This document shows positions 10,449 through 20,647 of a DNA stretch of 64,000 nucleotides, piece by piece (positions within the stretch are counted from its first letter, which is position 1; each line of letters begins with the position of its first letter). The notes beneath the pieces were generated by a model. The model saw only the letters and a program-made list of their open reading frames with translations, had not been told where the DNA came from and searched no databases. The DNA lies in the NCBI GenBank assembly GCA_033816765.1, contig CM066291.1, positions 1,116,001 through 1,180,000 on the forward strand, written 5' to 3'. Position numbers and translations under genes: made by a program. Origin of the DNA: Nothopassalora personata. Taxonomy: Eukaryota; Ascomycota; Dothideomycetes; Mycosphaerellales; Mycosphaerellaceae.

Positions 10449-11762
10449 TTATCTACTGTGCCGATCCTGTCCACGGACAGTCTTGTCTACCAGGGCAGCG
10501 AAGTGAAACTGCTGCAATGCACTCGAAGCCATGGGAGTTGGATACTTGATCGCCTGCGCTTTTTGCACGGCATCGGCAAGCTGCTGACCAACTTCTGCTG
10601 CTCCGGGGCAATCTGCGAGGGTCCACGAGTCTTTCTCGAGCATGGCTGGGATGTATTTCGTGAACGTGGCGTTCCAGCCTGCGGCTTTGGAGATGATCTC
10701 GTAGAGAGTTTGGCGATCCATTCCGAGGTCTTTGCAGAATGCCATGCCCTCTATGGATGCTGCGAGATGGATGCCGGAGAGGAGGTCGACGATCGTGTCT
10801 TTGCTGACTTTGTGCGAGGAGTTCATGGCAACGTCGGCGGAGGTCATTTGGTGGACGAGGTCGGGTTGGGACTTGGGGAGGTAGAGCTGCACAAGTGCTG
10901 CATCGTCGACTTTTGTGAGGCCGGCTTGGCCGCCTTTGATGTACATTTGCTCTGCTGTGTCTGCGACGGGAGTGGGGATGAGGGCTTTTCGAGCTGTGTC
11001 TGTGACGATGGCGGCGTCTTTCCAGATGATGGCGAGGGCTGAGTAGGGGTGCCAGTCGTTCTTGAGCATGTGTGGTGCTCTGTTCTCGAACATGAAGCTG
11101 GCGCCGTCGGATTTGTTGACGTAGTCTACCACTGCTTGGGTGTTGAGGCCGACTGTAGCTGCTAGTCCCATGGCTTCGGAGGCTGAAATGATGTTGGTTG
11201 CTGCGAGAAGTTGGTGCACAGTCTTGGTCTTCGTGCCAAAGCTGATACCTCCCATGCGATAGAGGTTACGGGACATGGTTTGAAGCACCTGCTTAGCATT
11301 GTCGAGGTCCTCGTTTGGTCCGGATTCAAAGATGGAGAGAGTACCATCCGCTGCCCTGATCGTTCCTCCAGATACCGGGCAATCTAGTAGCTTCACATCT
11401 GATCGTCCGAACTCTTCATCGAGCCTCTTCCTCAACTCGTGGAGGAAAGCCGGTGGGGTTGTTGAGCACAAGATGAAAGTCTTGCCCTTGCCGAGTCCGT
11501 TGAGGACGGAATCGTCACCTTCAAACAGGAGGCTTGAGTTCTGTGCTGCGTTGGCCACCATCGATACGAAAAAGTCTGCTTGGAGGGCGGCTTCTTTGGG
11601 AGTCTTCGCTGCCTTGCCACCTGCTTCGATGAAGCTGTCTACTGATGGCTGGTAGACGTCGTAGCCATAGACTGTGAAGCCATTCTTGACCAGGTTCTTC
11701 GCCATGCCACCTCCCATTGCCCCAAGGCCTGCGAAGCCGATCACGGGCTTTGTGTCAGACAT
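10449..11762 (-). CDS. Beta-hydroxyacid dehydrogenase with duplicated C-terminal domain
   Basis: NAD(P)-dependent dehydrogenase of the 6-phosphogluconate/3-hydroxyisobutyrate family, closest in architecture to L-threonate dehydrogenases. Single exon, 437 residues. The N-terminal Rossmann fold has GFAGLGAMGGGMAKNL at about 9-24. DCPVSGG is the substrate-binding motif, and GTKTKTVHQLLAATN contains the expected catalytic lysine. Two all-helical domains follow: one with ASEAMGLAATVGLN, and a second, similar one with ASIEGMAFCKDLGMDRQTLYE, so the dimerisation domain is duplicated and the protein is about 140 residues longer than classical enzymes. Substrate is not determined by sequence. The ATG is the first in frame and begins directly before the Rossmann strand. 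Confidence 0.88.
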   Translation of the reverse strand: MSDTKPVIGFAGLGAMGGGMAKNLVKNGFTVYGYDVYQPSVDSFIEAGGKAAKTPKEAALQADFFVSMVANAAQNSSLLFEGDDSVLNGLGKGKTFILCSTTPPAFLHELRKRLDEEFGRSDVKLLDCPVSGGTIRAADGTLSIFESGPNEDLDNAKQVLQTMSRNLYRMGGISFGTKTKTVHQLLAATNIISASEAMGLAATVGLNTQAVVDYVNKSDGASFMFENRAPHMLKNDWHPYSALAIIWKDAAIVTDTARKALIPTPVADTAEQMYIKGGQAGLTKVDDAALVQLYLPKSQPDLVHQMTSADVAMNSSHKVSKDTIVDLLSGIHLAASIEGMAFCKDLGMDRQTLYEIISKAAGWNATFTKYIPAMLEKDSWTLADCPGAAEVGQQLADAVQKAQAIKYPTPMASSALQQFHFAALVDKTVRGQDRHSR

Positions 11763-12888
11763 GTTGATACTGGTGGTCTCCTGGTTCTTGGATTGGCTGT
11801 CTTTCGAGTTTCTGCTTCTGTTCTGCTTAGCGATCAGTCCTCGTCAAGTCCATGTAACATCCGTTACTCGGCAGTGTCGACTTGTCATACACTCTCGCTC
11901 AATTTTATGCCTCAATGTTTCTCTGAGCGCATCAGAGACCGATGGTCGCCGCTGAAGTGGGTTGCTCGGGTTCTGACGTCCCGCCGGCTAAAGTCAGCTG
12001 CGTGGAGTTAGTTGGTGGAGTAGTCTGTCTCTCTTGGGAGGATGTTTTTGATCATCAGAACTCATGACAATTATTACCATGAGACCATGGAAGCGGCAGT
12101 GAAGCTTGCGGACAGCATGTCGATCAGCGAGAGCAATGCTCTTCTTGCCAGCAGGATATTGATCAGATATCGCTCATTGATAGACCGGCTCTGCTTCGTC
12201 CACCGATGTCGACATGGCGTGGCTTTACCAACAAGTTGTCCCACTTGTGAAGCAGGAGACGATGCCACGTGAATGCAGCAGCACTGATCGCTTGGAGGCC
12301 TTCTCCTGACCTCAGAAGATGCCAGCAACCATACCTCAACACCGTATGAGCTATCACCAAGCCACCCAACCCTAATAAGCCGCCTACAAATGGTCTATAT
12401 CTGGCCGCTGCGAGGGGTAACAAAACAAAGACCTCGCAATAGATGCTCAAACGGCATAGCGCATCGAATCCTTCGCGCCTTGGCCTTTGTCAGGACCTAC
12501 CACTGTGTACGGCCGATAATGTTCGACAGATCTTGGATCCTGGACCACATGTTGTTCAGGCACACCTTGATCTCGCTAGTTTCTAATCTGCCTCGCAGTC
12601 CTTTGTGATTGGACCAGCACTCTCTCTCTATGCTGCGCAGCATCACGGAGCCTCTGTTCGGAGACGTGAGTGCGAGGCTAGTAGCCTTCTCGTCCGTATG
12701 AGTGTCTACGACATCGCTTGATGCTCGTTGAGGTGGTGTATATATAAATGTCGGAACATGCCTGGTAGGTAGACTCGTCAGAACAGCACAGAACATTCCG
12801 CCTACATAGCAACGAGCATCACTCTGCCGAGGGCAGCGAACACCGAGCGAACAATTGCAAGTCCCTGTGATCACAGTGCACATTAGCA
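11763..12888. other. Divergent intergenic region, 1.1 kb
   Basis: Lies between two divergently transcribed genes and must hold both promoters. A TATATATAAA box at 12739-12748 belongs to the RTA1-like gene. No reading frame or repeat of note. Confidence 0.6.
12739..12748 (+). promoter_or_regulatory. TATA box of the RTA1-like gene
   Basis: TATATATAAA about 140 bp before the ATG at 12889, at a plausible distance for a fungal core promoter. Confidence 0.55.
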
Positions 12889-13818
12889 ATGGAGACTCTC
12901 CATCTAATCAAGCGACTCGATCCCAACCAAGGCTGCACAATATCAACATGCGACCCTTCACAATCCGTCTACGGCTACAGACCTAACCTTGCAGCCACGG
13001 TCTTCTTCCTCATCCTATTCACCCTCTCTGGCCTCTTGTACGCTTATCAAGGACTTCTCACCAAGACCAGATTCTTCACGACCGCCGTGGTCCTAGGCTG
13101 CCTCAGCGAACTCCTCGGCTACGTAGCCAAGATTCTGCTCTACGAAGACCCTTTCAACGACACGGGTTTTAAAATGAGTGTCGTGCTACTCACCTTCGCG
13201 CCCGCCTTCTACTCCGCGGGCATCTACTACAATCTTAAGCACATCTGCCTCACCTTCGGCTCTGGCTTCAGTCGTCTGAGACCCCATCTCTACACCTGGA
13301 TCTTCATCAGCTGCGATGTTTTCAGCATCATCCTGCAAGCGGCTGGCGGCGCGACGGCTTCAGCAAGTGAAGATGAAAACGTGCTGAGGATTGGAGACAA
13401 CATCATGATCGCTGGACTCGCGACGCAGGTGGCCACCATGCTCGCCTTCGGCGTCCTTGCGGCAGACTATGCCTTCGCGATCTACAGGAATCGAGCACAT
13501 CTGAACCCTGCGACGGCGCCTTTGAGGAGACAGAGGAAGTTCAAGCTCTTCTGCGCGGCGTTGTGGTTGGCATATCTGACGATTCTGATCCGGTGTGTTT
13601 ACAGACTTGCCGAGTTGGCCAAGGGATGGGGACCACAGGACGATATTCTCAGGAACCAGAGTCTGTTCATCGGACTGGACAGCGTCATGTGTGGAATCGC
13701 GAGCATCGTGCTGAACATTTGGCATCCGGGATGGTGCTTTCCCAAGCAGGAACCGGATGGGGTGGAGAAGCTTGTGTCGAGTGAGAGTAGTGATGAGGAG
13801 GAGAGAATTGGACAATGA
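12889..13818 (+). CDS. RTA1-like seven-helix membrane protein
   Basis: Lipid-translocating exporter family (RTA1/RTM1/RSB1), tied in yeast to resistance against toxic amphiphiles and sphingoid-base export. Single exon, 309 residues. Seven hydrophobic helices are visible, starting with LAATVFFLILFTLSGLLYAY. Family marks include the glycine-rich SELLGYVAKILL and FAPAFYSAGIYYNLKHI, and FISCDVFSIILQAAGGA in helix 4. The fifth loop holds LRRQRKFKLF, and IRCVYRLAEL precedes the last helices. The tail is cytosolic, acidic and Ser-rich (SSESSDEEERIGQ). Length matches the family's 300-350 residues. The actual substrate is unknown. Confidence 0.92.
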   Translation: METLHLIKRLDPNQGCTISTCDPSQSVYGYRPNLAATVFFLILFTLSGLLYAYQGLLTKTRFFTTAVVLGCLSELLGYVAKILLYEDPFNDTGFKMSVVLLTFAPAFYSAGIYYNLKHICLTFGSGFSRLRPHLYTWIFISCDVFSIILQAAGGATASASEDENVLRIGDNIMIAGLATQVATMLAFGVLAADYAFAIYRNRAHLNPATAPLRRQRKFKLFCAALWLAYLTILIRCVYRLAELAKGWGPQDDILRNQSLFIGLDSVMCGIASIVLNIWHPGWCFPKQEPDGVEKLVSSESSDEEERIGQ

Positions 13819-14429
13819 GGAGACGACCTTCTTTCGAACTGTGTTTCAGCCAGTTTAGAAACGCCAGTAGCAACGTACATTGTACAATACTGCCTTTAGT
13901 GTAGACTCGGCCGCTGTTCTGCACTCGGGGGCCGGTTGGTGACATACGCCGCCGAGCGCCTCGTCTGCTTCACTCACAATGCCGCTGCCCGATCCTGCTG
14001 CTGCGCTGAGAAGATGCCTGGAGTTGAACAGATTGGGCGAGACATGAAGCGCACTCGTCATATGTGTCAATCAACGCGCGTGCTTTATTGACAGTGTCCT
14101 CTGGGACCCGGAAGATCGTGGCCGCAAATGAAGAAGCAGCGATGCGCTTGCCTTTGAGTGTAGGCAACAGACTAAGCAAAGGAGCGACGCGTTAGCAGGT
14201 TTGAGCGCAAGAGCTCGCTGTTGGAGAGACCAAGCGCTGTCGGTGGCAACGTAATGTGGTCACAGCCCTTGGCAGCATACAGGACATTTTACTTCTCTCC
14301 TCTCACGAAACAGGACAGAGTCCTACCAAAGGTCAGAGCGCAACGCGCCTGCGTGAAAATGGTATCATTAGAGATAATTGGCTCTATCTGTGAAGCTCGC
14401 ACTCACAACATGAAGCTCAAAGTCAACCT
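13819..14429. other. Convergent intergenic spacer
   Basis: Lies between the 3' ends of the RTA1-like gene and the bromodomain gene. No coding signal or repeat recognised. Confidence 0.5.
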
Positions 14430-16860
14430 CTATGGCCTGGTCAGATTGGCAAACACAGTGACCTTCTCAATGTCCAGCCCTTTCTCCTCGTTGGTTTTCG
14501 CTGCCACGACCTCGACCTCAATCCTGTTCACACCCGATGCCAGACTCCCCTCGTAGACATGCGTCCGTGTGCCATCTTCTGTATGGTATTGCGTGTCCCG
14601 TTGTGTCATGCGGCTTCCGTTCACACTCACGAATACCTTGTATGCGCGTCCCATCGACAGTTCGCGGGATATCGTAGGCGCTATCTGCAGCCAGTAGTGT
14701 GTCGAAGGTAGTGTGATCGTGGTACTCTGGTGTGATAGTGTCGGATGAGGCAGGATCTTCTCTCTGTACTGCACCTTTGACAGCTGCGGATGTGTGGATA
14801 TCCTAACCACTGGAAGCAGTGCTTCAGATGCTGGATACGATCGGATGGGTGTTGGTGGCAGTAGTGCCGGCGCAGTGTAATGATAGCTCGTGACACCCGG
14901 ATAGCCTGGCGCGGTCGGGTAAGGGCTACTACTTGTGGGTCGGACGACTGGTGGTGGCATCATGCCATTCGTGATGGGTTGTACGGCTGGAGCGGCCGTT
15001 GATTGTGTTGGTGCTGGCGACAAGGTAGACATCTTCTCATACTTGACGTTGGAGGCAGGCGGGCTCATCGCCTGGGCGTTACTCGGAGGCCGAGGCGCAT
15101 CCGGGTTTGAGAGCTGCGATGTTGATCTCGCCATGCCGTTCACCTCAGGAGTAGGTCGCGATTGTGTCTGCTGGCCATTGACACCCGCTGAGACCATAGC
15201 GCGTTGTCGCGCCAATGCCTCGTTGTCCACGCTCACGCCGGGTGTGGGCGAGTTGCGGTGCTGGTTCAAGTTGAGCGTGATGCCAGACTTCGGTGCTTGC
15301 TGTGGCGGCTTCGGACCACCCAGCTTGATGCGAGTCGCCGCCGGCTCTTCCACCTTCTCCTTAGCCTCAGCGAGTCGAGACTTGAAGTGCCGCTCGAGCT
15401 CTCCTGCGAGCTGGTACATGTCGCTGCCATCTTCGTTGTAGTCTCTTGCATTCTTCCAGATGAAGCTGGTCTCCTCTTCGAACGCATCCCACGTCTTGTA
15501 GTCCGTCACCCCCGTTGGGGGTGCCCGACCATGGATGCCGTTGATGCGCTTCTGTAGCATTTTCAGGCATACAGGATGTCGAATAACCTTATAGTAGTCT
15601 TCGAGTTTTCGAGAAGGCAAATTGACGAATGGAAAGAAGACGGGTTCGCCCCTGTGCATGTTAGCAAGGTCAGAAGAATGTGCTATAGACGTGTTCACAT
15701 ACTCATCGTCTGTGTAACGAATGCACTCCTTGATGATCATCTCCTGTGCCTCCTGGAAACTCTTGCCGGTGAAGTCCATACTCTCGTCCTCGGCATCGCC
15801 AGCGGTAGGAGCTGCGCTTGGTGCTACTGAAGACTTCCTCTCGGACGGTGGCTCAGACGCCTTTGGTGCAGAGGGCTGTCTCGGTCTCACGCTGGTGTCT
15901 TTGCTTTCCGCTTCGTGCTTGATGGGCTCGGGCTGCCGGGCTGCACCGTTGGTGAGCTTGAGGGTCGGACGCGGCGGTGGACCGTCTGGGATGGGCGTCG
16001 CAAAGGATGTGTATGTTGGGTCGTTGTATGCAGGGTTGTGCTGCTTCATGAAATTATAAACGAGTTTGCGTATCCGCTCCGCGTCTTCAAACACTTCGCT
16101 CTTGGGCTGATTGTAGTCTTTGGCGTTCTGGACCATGCGCTTCAGATCGCTCTCAAGAGTAGTGACGGTCGGGTAGGCATTGCGGTCCAGCTTGTCCCTG
16201 ATCGTGCTGAGTGCCACGGGCAGCTTGGTTTGCTGGTAGTAGTCTGGTAGTTCTTCGCGTGAAGGGAGCTCGAGGAATGCGCCTGCGATCTTGTGCCCGC
16301 TGCGTGGGAGTTAGCATCACCTGTTGCTATCGCATGAAACAGCAGGGAGACATACGTCTTATCGGCAGCTCTGCCCAGATACTCGAGCAGTTTATTGCCG
16401 ATTTGATGCACATTTGCTTCTGCTTTCTGCTTGGGCGCGGCCGAGTTCTGCGGAGCGACATCACGTTAGCAATGGTTGGGCAGCGAGTCCCAGGACATGA
16501 GATGCAGTGCGGGGCGGAGCCGAGCGGGGCGGTTCGGTGTAGGTGTAGGTGAAGGTGTAGGTGTAGGGCCTGGCGACGCGATGACGGAGGCTGGGGGTGC
16601 TTGGGAGTAGGATGAACTGCTGCCGCCCATGCTTCCTCCGTCGACACTTCCCCCGTCGCGTCGCTCCTCTTCCTCCACGACTTTCAACACCACATCTCTC
16701 ACACCCCAAGTCGCGCACGATTGACTGCGTGTACCCTATGCCAGGAGAATGAGTGAGCGCAACATACCAGCAACTTGATCTTCTTCGAGGCGGATGCCAC
16801 CCCTTCAGATGCCGTCGGGGTTGCGTTGGACGCTTTGCGCTTACGCCCTGATGAGTCCAT
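14430..16860 (-). CDS. RSC4: Tandem-bromodomain chromatin protein, RSC4-like
   Basis: Reads acetyl-lysine on histones as part of an RSC/PBAF-type remodeller, in the nucleus. Proposed exons: 16860-16768, 16447-16356, 16299-15703 and 15651-14430, giving 667 residues. Exon 1 encodes a basic, NLS-like start (SGRKRKAS, KKIKLL). Bromodomain 1 includes ELPSREELPDYYQQTKLP, DRNAYPTVTTLESDLKRM and VQNAKDYNQ. Bromodomain 2 includes FVNLPSRKLEDYYKVIRHPV and IWKNARDYNEDGSDMYQLA. A Pro/Ser/Thr-rich linker and a beta-rich C-terminal domain (from about RISTHPQLSKVQY) follow, as in fungal Rsc4 proteins. The first intron (16767-16448, 320 nt) is long for this genome and could hide another small exon, though the direct join keeps phase. 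The third intron (15652-15702) is 51 nt without a stop. Confidence 0.87.
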
Positions 16861-17283
16861 CTGGCCAACTTCGAAGCTATCCCAAGAAGCGCGCAAGACG
16901 ATTTTGTGCGCTCCGGCGCGGCCCAGCAGGAAGATGCTGGCAAGCAGAACAAGAGCGTGGTAGGCTGTATTATGGGTGATCGGGCATGCGACGCGCTGAG
17001 GATTGGGAGTGACTGCTCATACACGTGATGCGGGAAGATCCGCTTTTCTTGCCTGAGGCATTCACACGCCTGCCTTGCATACATATACAAACACTGCTCA
17101 CTCAATGCTCACTCTTGCCTTGTCTCAGACTTGAATAGGCTACAATGGTTAGATCCAATCGAGCTCACTCGACTTAGCTGCAATTCATAAGAAACTACCG
17201 CTTCTCATCCGCTACCACGCGTTTCAACAGCACACCACCACGTCGCCCTCCACGCTCTTTACCATCCAAGCCGACAATCAAAC
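16861..17283. other. Divergent promoter region
   Basis: 423 bp between the bromodomain gene and the F-box gene, transcribed away from each other. Nothing beyond promoter sequence is recognised. Confidence 0.5.
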
Positions 17284-18029
17284 ATGGCAGACGCGGCAGC
17301 TACCCCGTCAGATCACTCACTCGAGCAGTAACAGACACCTAAACCACCAAGCGGTCTGTTCAGCACCTACGAATTGATCGAGTTGATCATGCTGCACATG
17401 ACAAGCTTCGACATAACAGTGGCCATGCGAGTCTGCAAGTACTGGCGAGAAGTGCTGGAATCCTCTAAGGCACTCAAGGTACGTGCCCCCGAACACTTCG
17501 GACTTCATATCGCTAACCGATATAGGAGTACCTGTCCACACTCCAGATCGCGCCAATGCGGAAGACGAGACCAACCAAGAAGTACGGCAAGACCCATCAC
17601 CTCGTAGTGGCGAAGGGCGGACGTGGTAGATTCGTCCTGACTTTGTTGGGCAACGAAGAGACCACCATCTACGTCCCTCACGCCAAAGACGAGAAGCTTC
17701 ACCTCCTCGACCAACGCTACACCAGGACTGTAATCCATGGTGAAGATTCAGACGAGACCGGCATAGAGTGGCACGACAAAGAAGGCAATTTTATCTGTCG
17801 GCTGGACGCAAGAGGTTACGGCAACTTCTACGAGACGTTGATGCAGATCTACGGCTGTGAGCCCAGAGCAAGAGAGCAACCAAGGGCCGTCAGCCGGCGA
17901 TCCGCCAAGGGTTTGCGCGCACCTCCCAACACTCGGACCACTCCGCCTACTGGTCTTGGGCTGCAAGCTTACCGAGTAACTCCATTTCCGCTATCAAGGA
18001 TCTGTGGGTTGGCTCTATCGAGGCGATAG
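17284..18029 (+). pseudogene. F-box gene with an in-frame TAA at codon 16
   Basis: Exon 1 (17284-17478) and exon 2 (17526-18029) flank a 47-nt intron (GTACGT, GCTAACC, ATATAG). The product would have an N-terminal F-box-like helix bundle (LFSTYELIELIMLHM followed by VAMRVCKYWREVLESSKALK), as in fungal F-box proteins that bring substrates to SCF ubiquitin ligases. A globular region follows (ATTIYVPHAKD-like ETTIYVPHAKDEKLHLLD). From the only good upstream ATG (17284) the frame hits TAA at 17329-17331 after MADAAATPSDHSLEQ, then continues open as QTPKPPSGLFS. A start at the internal ATG (17389) would lose half the F-box. This may be a recent nonsense mutation, a read-through case or an error; the rest of the gene is undamaged. 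Confidence 0.6.
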
Positions 18030-18478
18030 ATATCTTACGATTCGGGAAGTGATGGTAACGCGCTCTAGCTACAATCACGGCGCCAAGGCCTTTGCCACCA
18101 GGAAGCGTGTTGCTGCGGTTAGAATGTCGTGAAGATGGTTGAGAACCGACATCAGAAGGAGACTTCGGGACGAAAACAGCACACTCCGTTACTCGTGGGT
18201 TCATCGCGTTGGCAGGCTCTAGCAACAGCTTTTCTCTTCCATGAGCTGTAGCATCTAGCGGCTGGGAGGTTTAAGATACGTTCGGGAGGTAAGCTTGTCA
18301 ACGCGAGCAATCGAGAAAATTGAAACATCGGGCGAATGATGGTGAGATGTTACTCATGACTTGCTCCAAGACTCTCCATTTTCATGCACACATTTTGTTA
18401 CTTTATCCCTTCTCCTCAGCGCACAAATCTGCCTCTTTGCCCTCTACGACTTACCTGCCATCCAGATTACCATCAACC
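18030..18478. other. Intergenic spacer
   Basis: About 450 bp, with pyrimidine-rich sequence just before the following ATG. No gene or repeat seen. Confidence 0.5.
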
Positions 18479-18733
18479 ATGCCGCTATCAGAAGAGCTGC
18501 ATCAGGCAACTCAACAAAGTCCTGGACAGTCTTCGGAAGACCCGAAAGCGCACGTCAAATGGGCGCAGAATAATACCACACGAAGTAAGGAGGAAGAGCG
18601 CCGGGTGATGTTGGTCGACCTCAAGGAGTTCTCCAAGAACTTTCAGCTCAAGTCGAATGCCACTATTGACGATCTTGGAAAGCGCGAAGGACCATCGAGT
18701 GATGTCTCGTCAAAAGATGTCTCGTCAAACTGA
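18479..18733 (+). CDS. Small charged protein of unknown function (84 aa)
   Basis: An uninterrupted frame beginning MPLSEELHQATQQSPGQSSE after a TC-rich leader typical of fungal start sites. It is hydrophilic and rich in Ser, Lys and Glu. The segment VDLKEFSKNFQLKSNATIDD faintly recalls short motifs in ataxin-2/PBP1-type proteins, but the match is too weak to name it. The tail repeats SSDVSSKDVSS. Translation is plausible from context and composition only. Confidence 0.4.
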   Translation: MPLSEELHQATQQSPGQSSEDPKAHVKWAQNNTTRSKEEERRVMLVDLKEFSKNFQLKSNATIDDLGKREGPSSDVSSKDVSSN

Positions 18734-20647
18734 AAGACGAAGTGTAACAATGAAGGGCCGCCGACACTCACGAAGTCCTGAAAGTCGAATAAGCCAGGCT
18801 AGCTCCTGAGTATCGAAAGTCTTTCGACCACTGTCGTACCTGATGGTTGAAGGGAATTCCTGGGGGTTCCTCACAATGCGAATGCCCACCTTGGAGCAAA
18901 GAGCTTCAGTTGATGGAACAACGCTGGAGGGGAGTCGTCGAGATCATCAGACGCCATCAGGCTGAGATTTGATCTGTTGGGAGTTATGTCATGTCAGTCA
19001 TGATGAGGGGGATGGCTGTGACGAAAGCTGGCACCCTGTACGACCAACCAAAAAGCATCCAGACCTTGATCGGTGGTACAAGACGCATGTGCGTGTGCGA
19101 CCAGTCTTGCACTTAAGCGTTCGACGGCGCATTGGTGATGTGGAGACGACAGAAGTCTGTTCCGATAGTCTGGGCACGAGGCGCCATCTGTGATCTCAGA
19201 TCTTCCGCCGAGATAGTTGTACTTTCTTCTTCTGGTCTTTCTTGTATCACACTCCAGCAGGTCACTTCTCACATTCTCGCGGGCCTGCCAATTGCGTTGA
19301 CCGGGCCGGTCTCAGCGCTCTAGCGTGCAGAGCGCCACTCCGGGGGGGCGGGGCGTTGTATGCATATCGTGTGGCATAAAACCTTTCGAATCAAAGCATC
19401 GGATCTTCTCAGGCATAACGAAGAGTGCGCCGGCGCTTCATTATTATGTACTGTAGCCAGCCACGCTGTCCGGGATCCACAGAGCCCACGAGGCGTCTCC
19501 CTCGTGGCCGTGATCCGCGAGGCAGCATCCATGCTCTAGCCTGCACGGCGCGTGGCATCCTTGCGGCGTTGGGTTCGAACCTTAGTCATCATCAGAGTTG
19601 CCAACGCGCAGACGATGCGTGCGCTATCTGCCTGTCGCCCAGCCGAGTATCGCCGCCATCTAAACCTCCAGCCAAGACGGTACCGCTTCTCAGCGGCCGA
19701 GGCACTGGCATTCCACAAGCCACGCATCACTCTCCATCAAATCGGAACGCACTCAAAAGCCATTTCCGGACCCGAGCTGTGTTCTGCATACTGTACGGCC
19801 AAGCTAATCAGAGCCCAGTAGATTGGGTGGGCCAGGTCCCTGCAACAGAGCCTTCTGAATCGAAACACAGGTGCTGTAACGATACTGTACAGTACTGTAC
19901 TGGCACGGCCATGAGAAACACGACCTATCCCCGCCGTGCCCTGCTGAGTCTTCACGGCATCCCGCAGAGAAGGCCGTCGGACCTGCAGTGCCCGCCCGCT
20001 AGTGCGAGCGAGCATTGATGAGGCTCAAACATCCTCAGAATCATTAATCGGCGTGGCGCCTGCCCCCGTCGCTTCCTTTTCCCACATTCTGACGACTGCT
20101 ACGCGACACATCCTGCTGCTTGATGTGCTGTCGTCAAGATAGACTCCTCTCTGCACCTGTCGGCAGTCTTCCGCCCGCGAGCCTCTCCGACAGCTCGGGT
20201 CCATTCTCGGAGCAACGCCGTGCGCTCATCATCAACCTGGTCTTGGACCTGCTTCGACCAGGAATCTTTCCCAGGACCCTGGACAAATACTGTACTGTAC
20301 AGCGTCTGTCAACAGCCGAGTAACAAAACTGATCCCGCGTCCCATCGTTAATCCTAGCAAAACCCAGGATTACAGCAAATCGGCGAACAGCAACAGTGCG
20401 GCAGCTAAAATCGAGTTGTGACTACGCTGCTCACAGATGCTGTAGTGCCATACGCAGCCTTGCTAGTCTCTTACTGCGGCCAGAATCAACCCGTCGAGGG
20501 CGCTACAGTACGTGCACCACACCAGGAGAGACGCCTCGCCCTTGAGTGCACCCCATCTCCCGCAAACAACCACCGAGCACCCCATCAGACCAGACCATGA
20601 CCGGAGGCAGGCGATATAGAGGCTTAGTTTCCTGTTAGTCGGATCGC
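18734..20647. other. Long 5' region of the Zn2Cys6 gene
   Basis: 1.9 kb without a supported gene. It contains alternating ACTGTAC units: near 19883-19901 (context GATACTGTACAGTACTGTAC) and near 20286-20300 (context ATACTGTACTGTACAG), each partly palindromic. These could be regulator binding sites for the downstream transcription-factor gene. Everything else appears unremarkable. Confidence 0.45.

Noticed and set aside
16448..16767. Extra exon within the first intron of the RSC4-like gene
   Set aside because: Frames with VVLKVVEEEERRD or RCGVESRGG exist, but neither joins both sides with good sites. Direct joining of exon 1 to NSAAPKQK keeps phase.
19540..19580. B-box-like GGGTTCGAACCT suggesting another tRNA
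   Set aside because: No A-box, D-arm or acceptor strand in the preceding 150 bases.
19425..20018. 197-codon plus-strand frame upstream of the Zn2Cys6 gene
   Set aside because: No ATG at its given start, Cys/Arg/Pro-rich random-looking composition.
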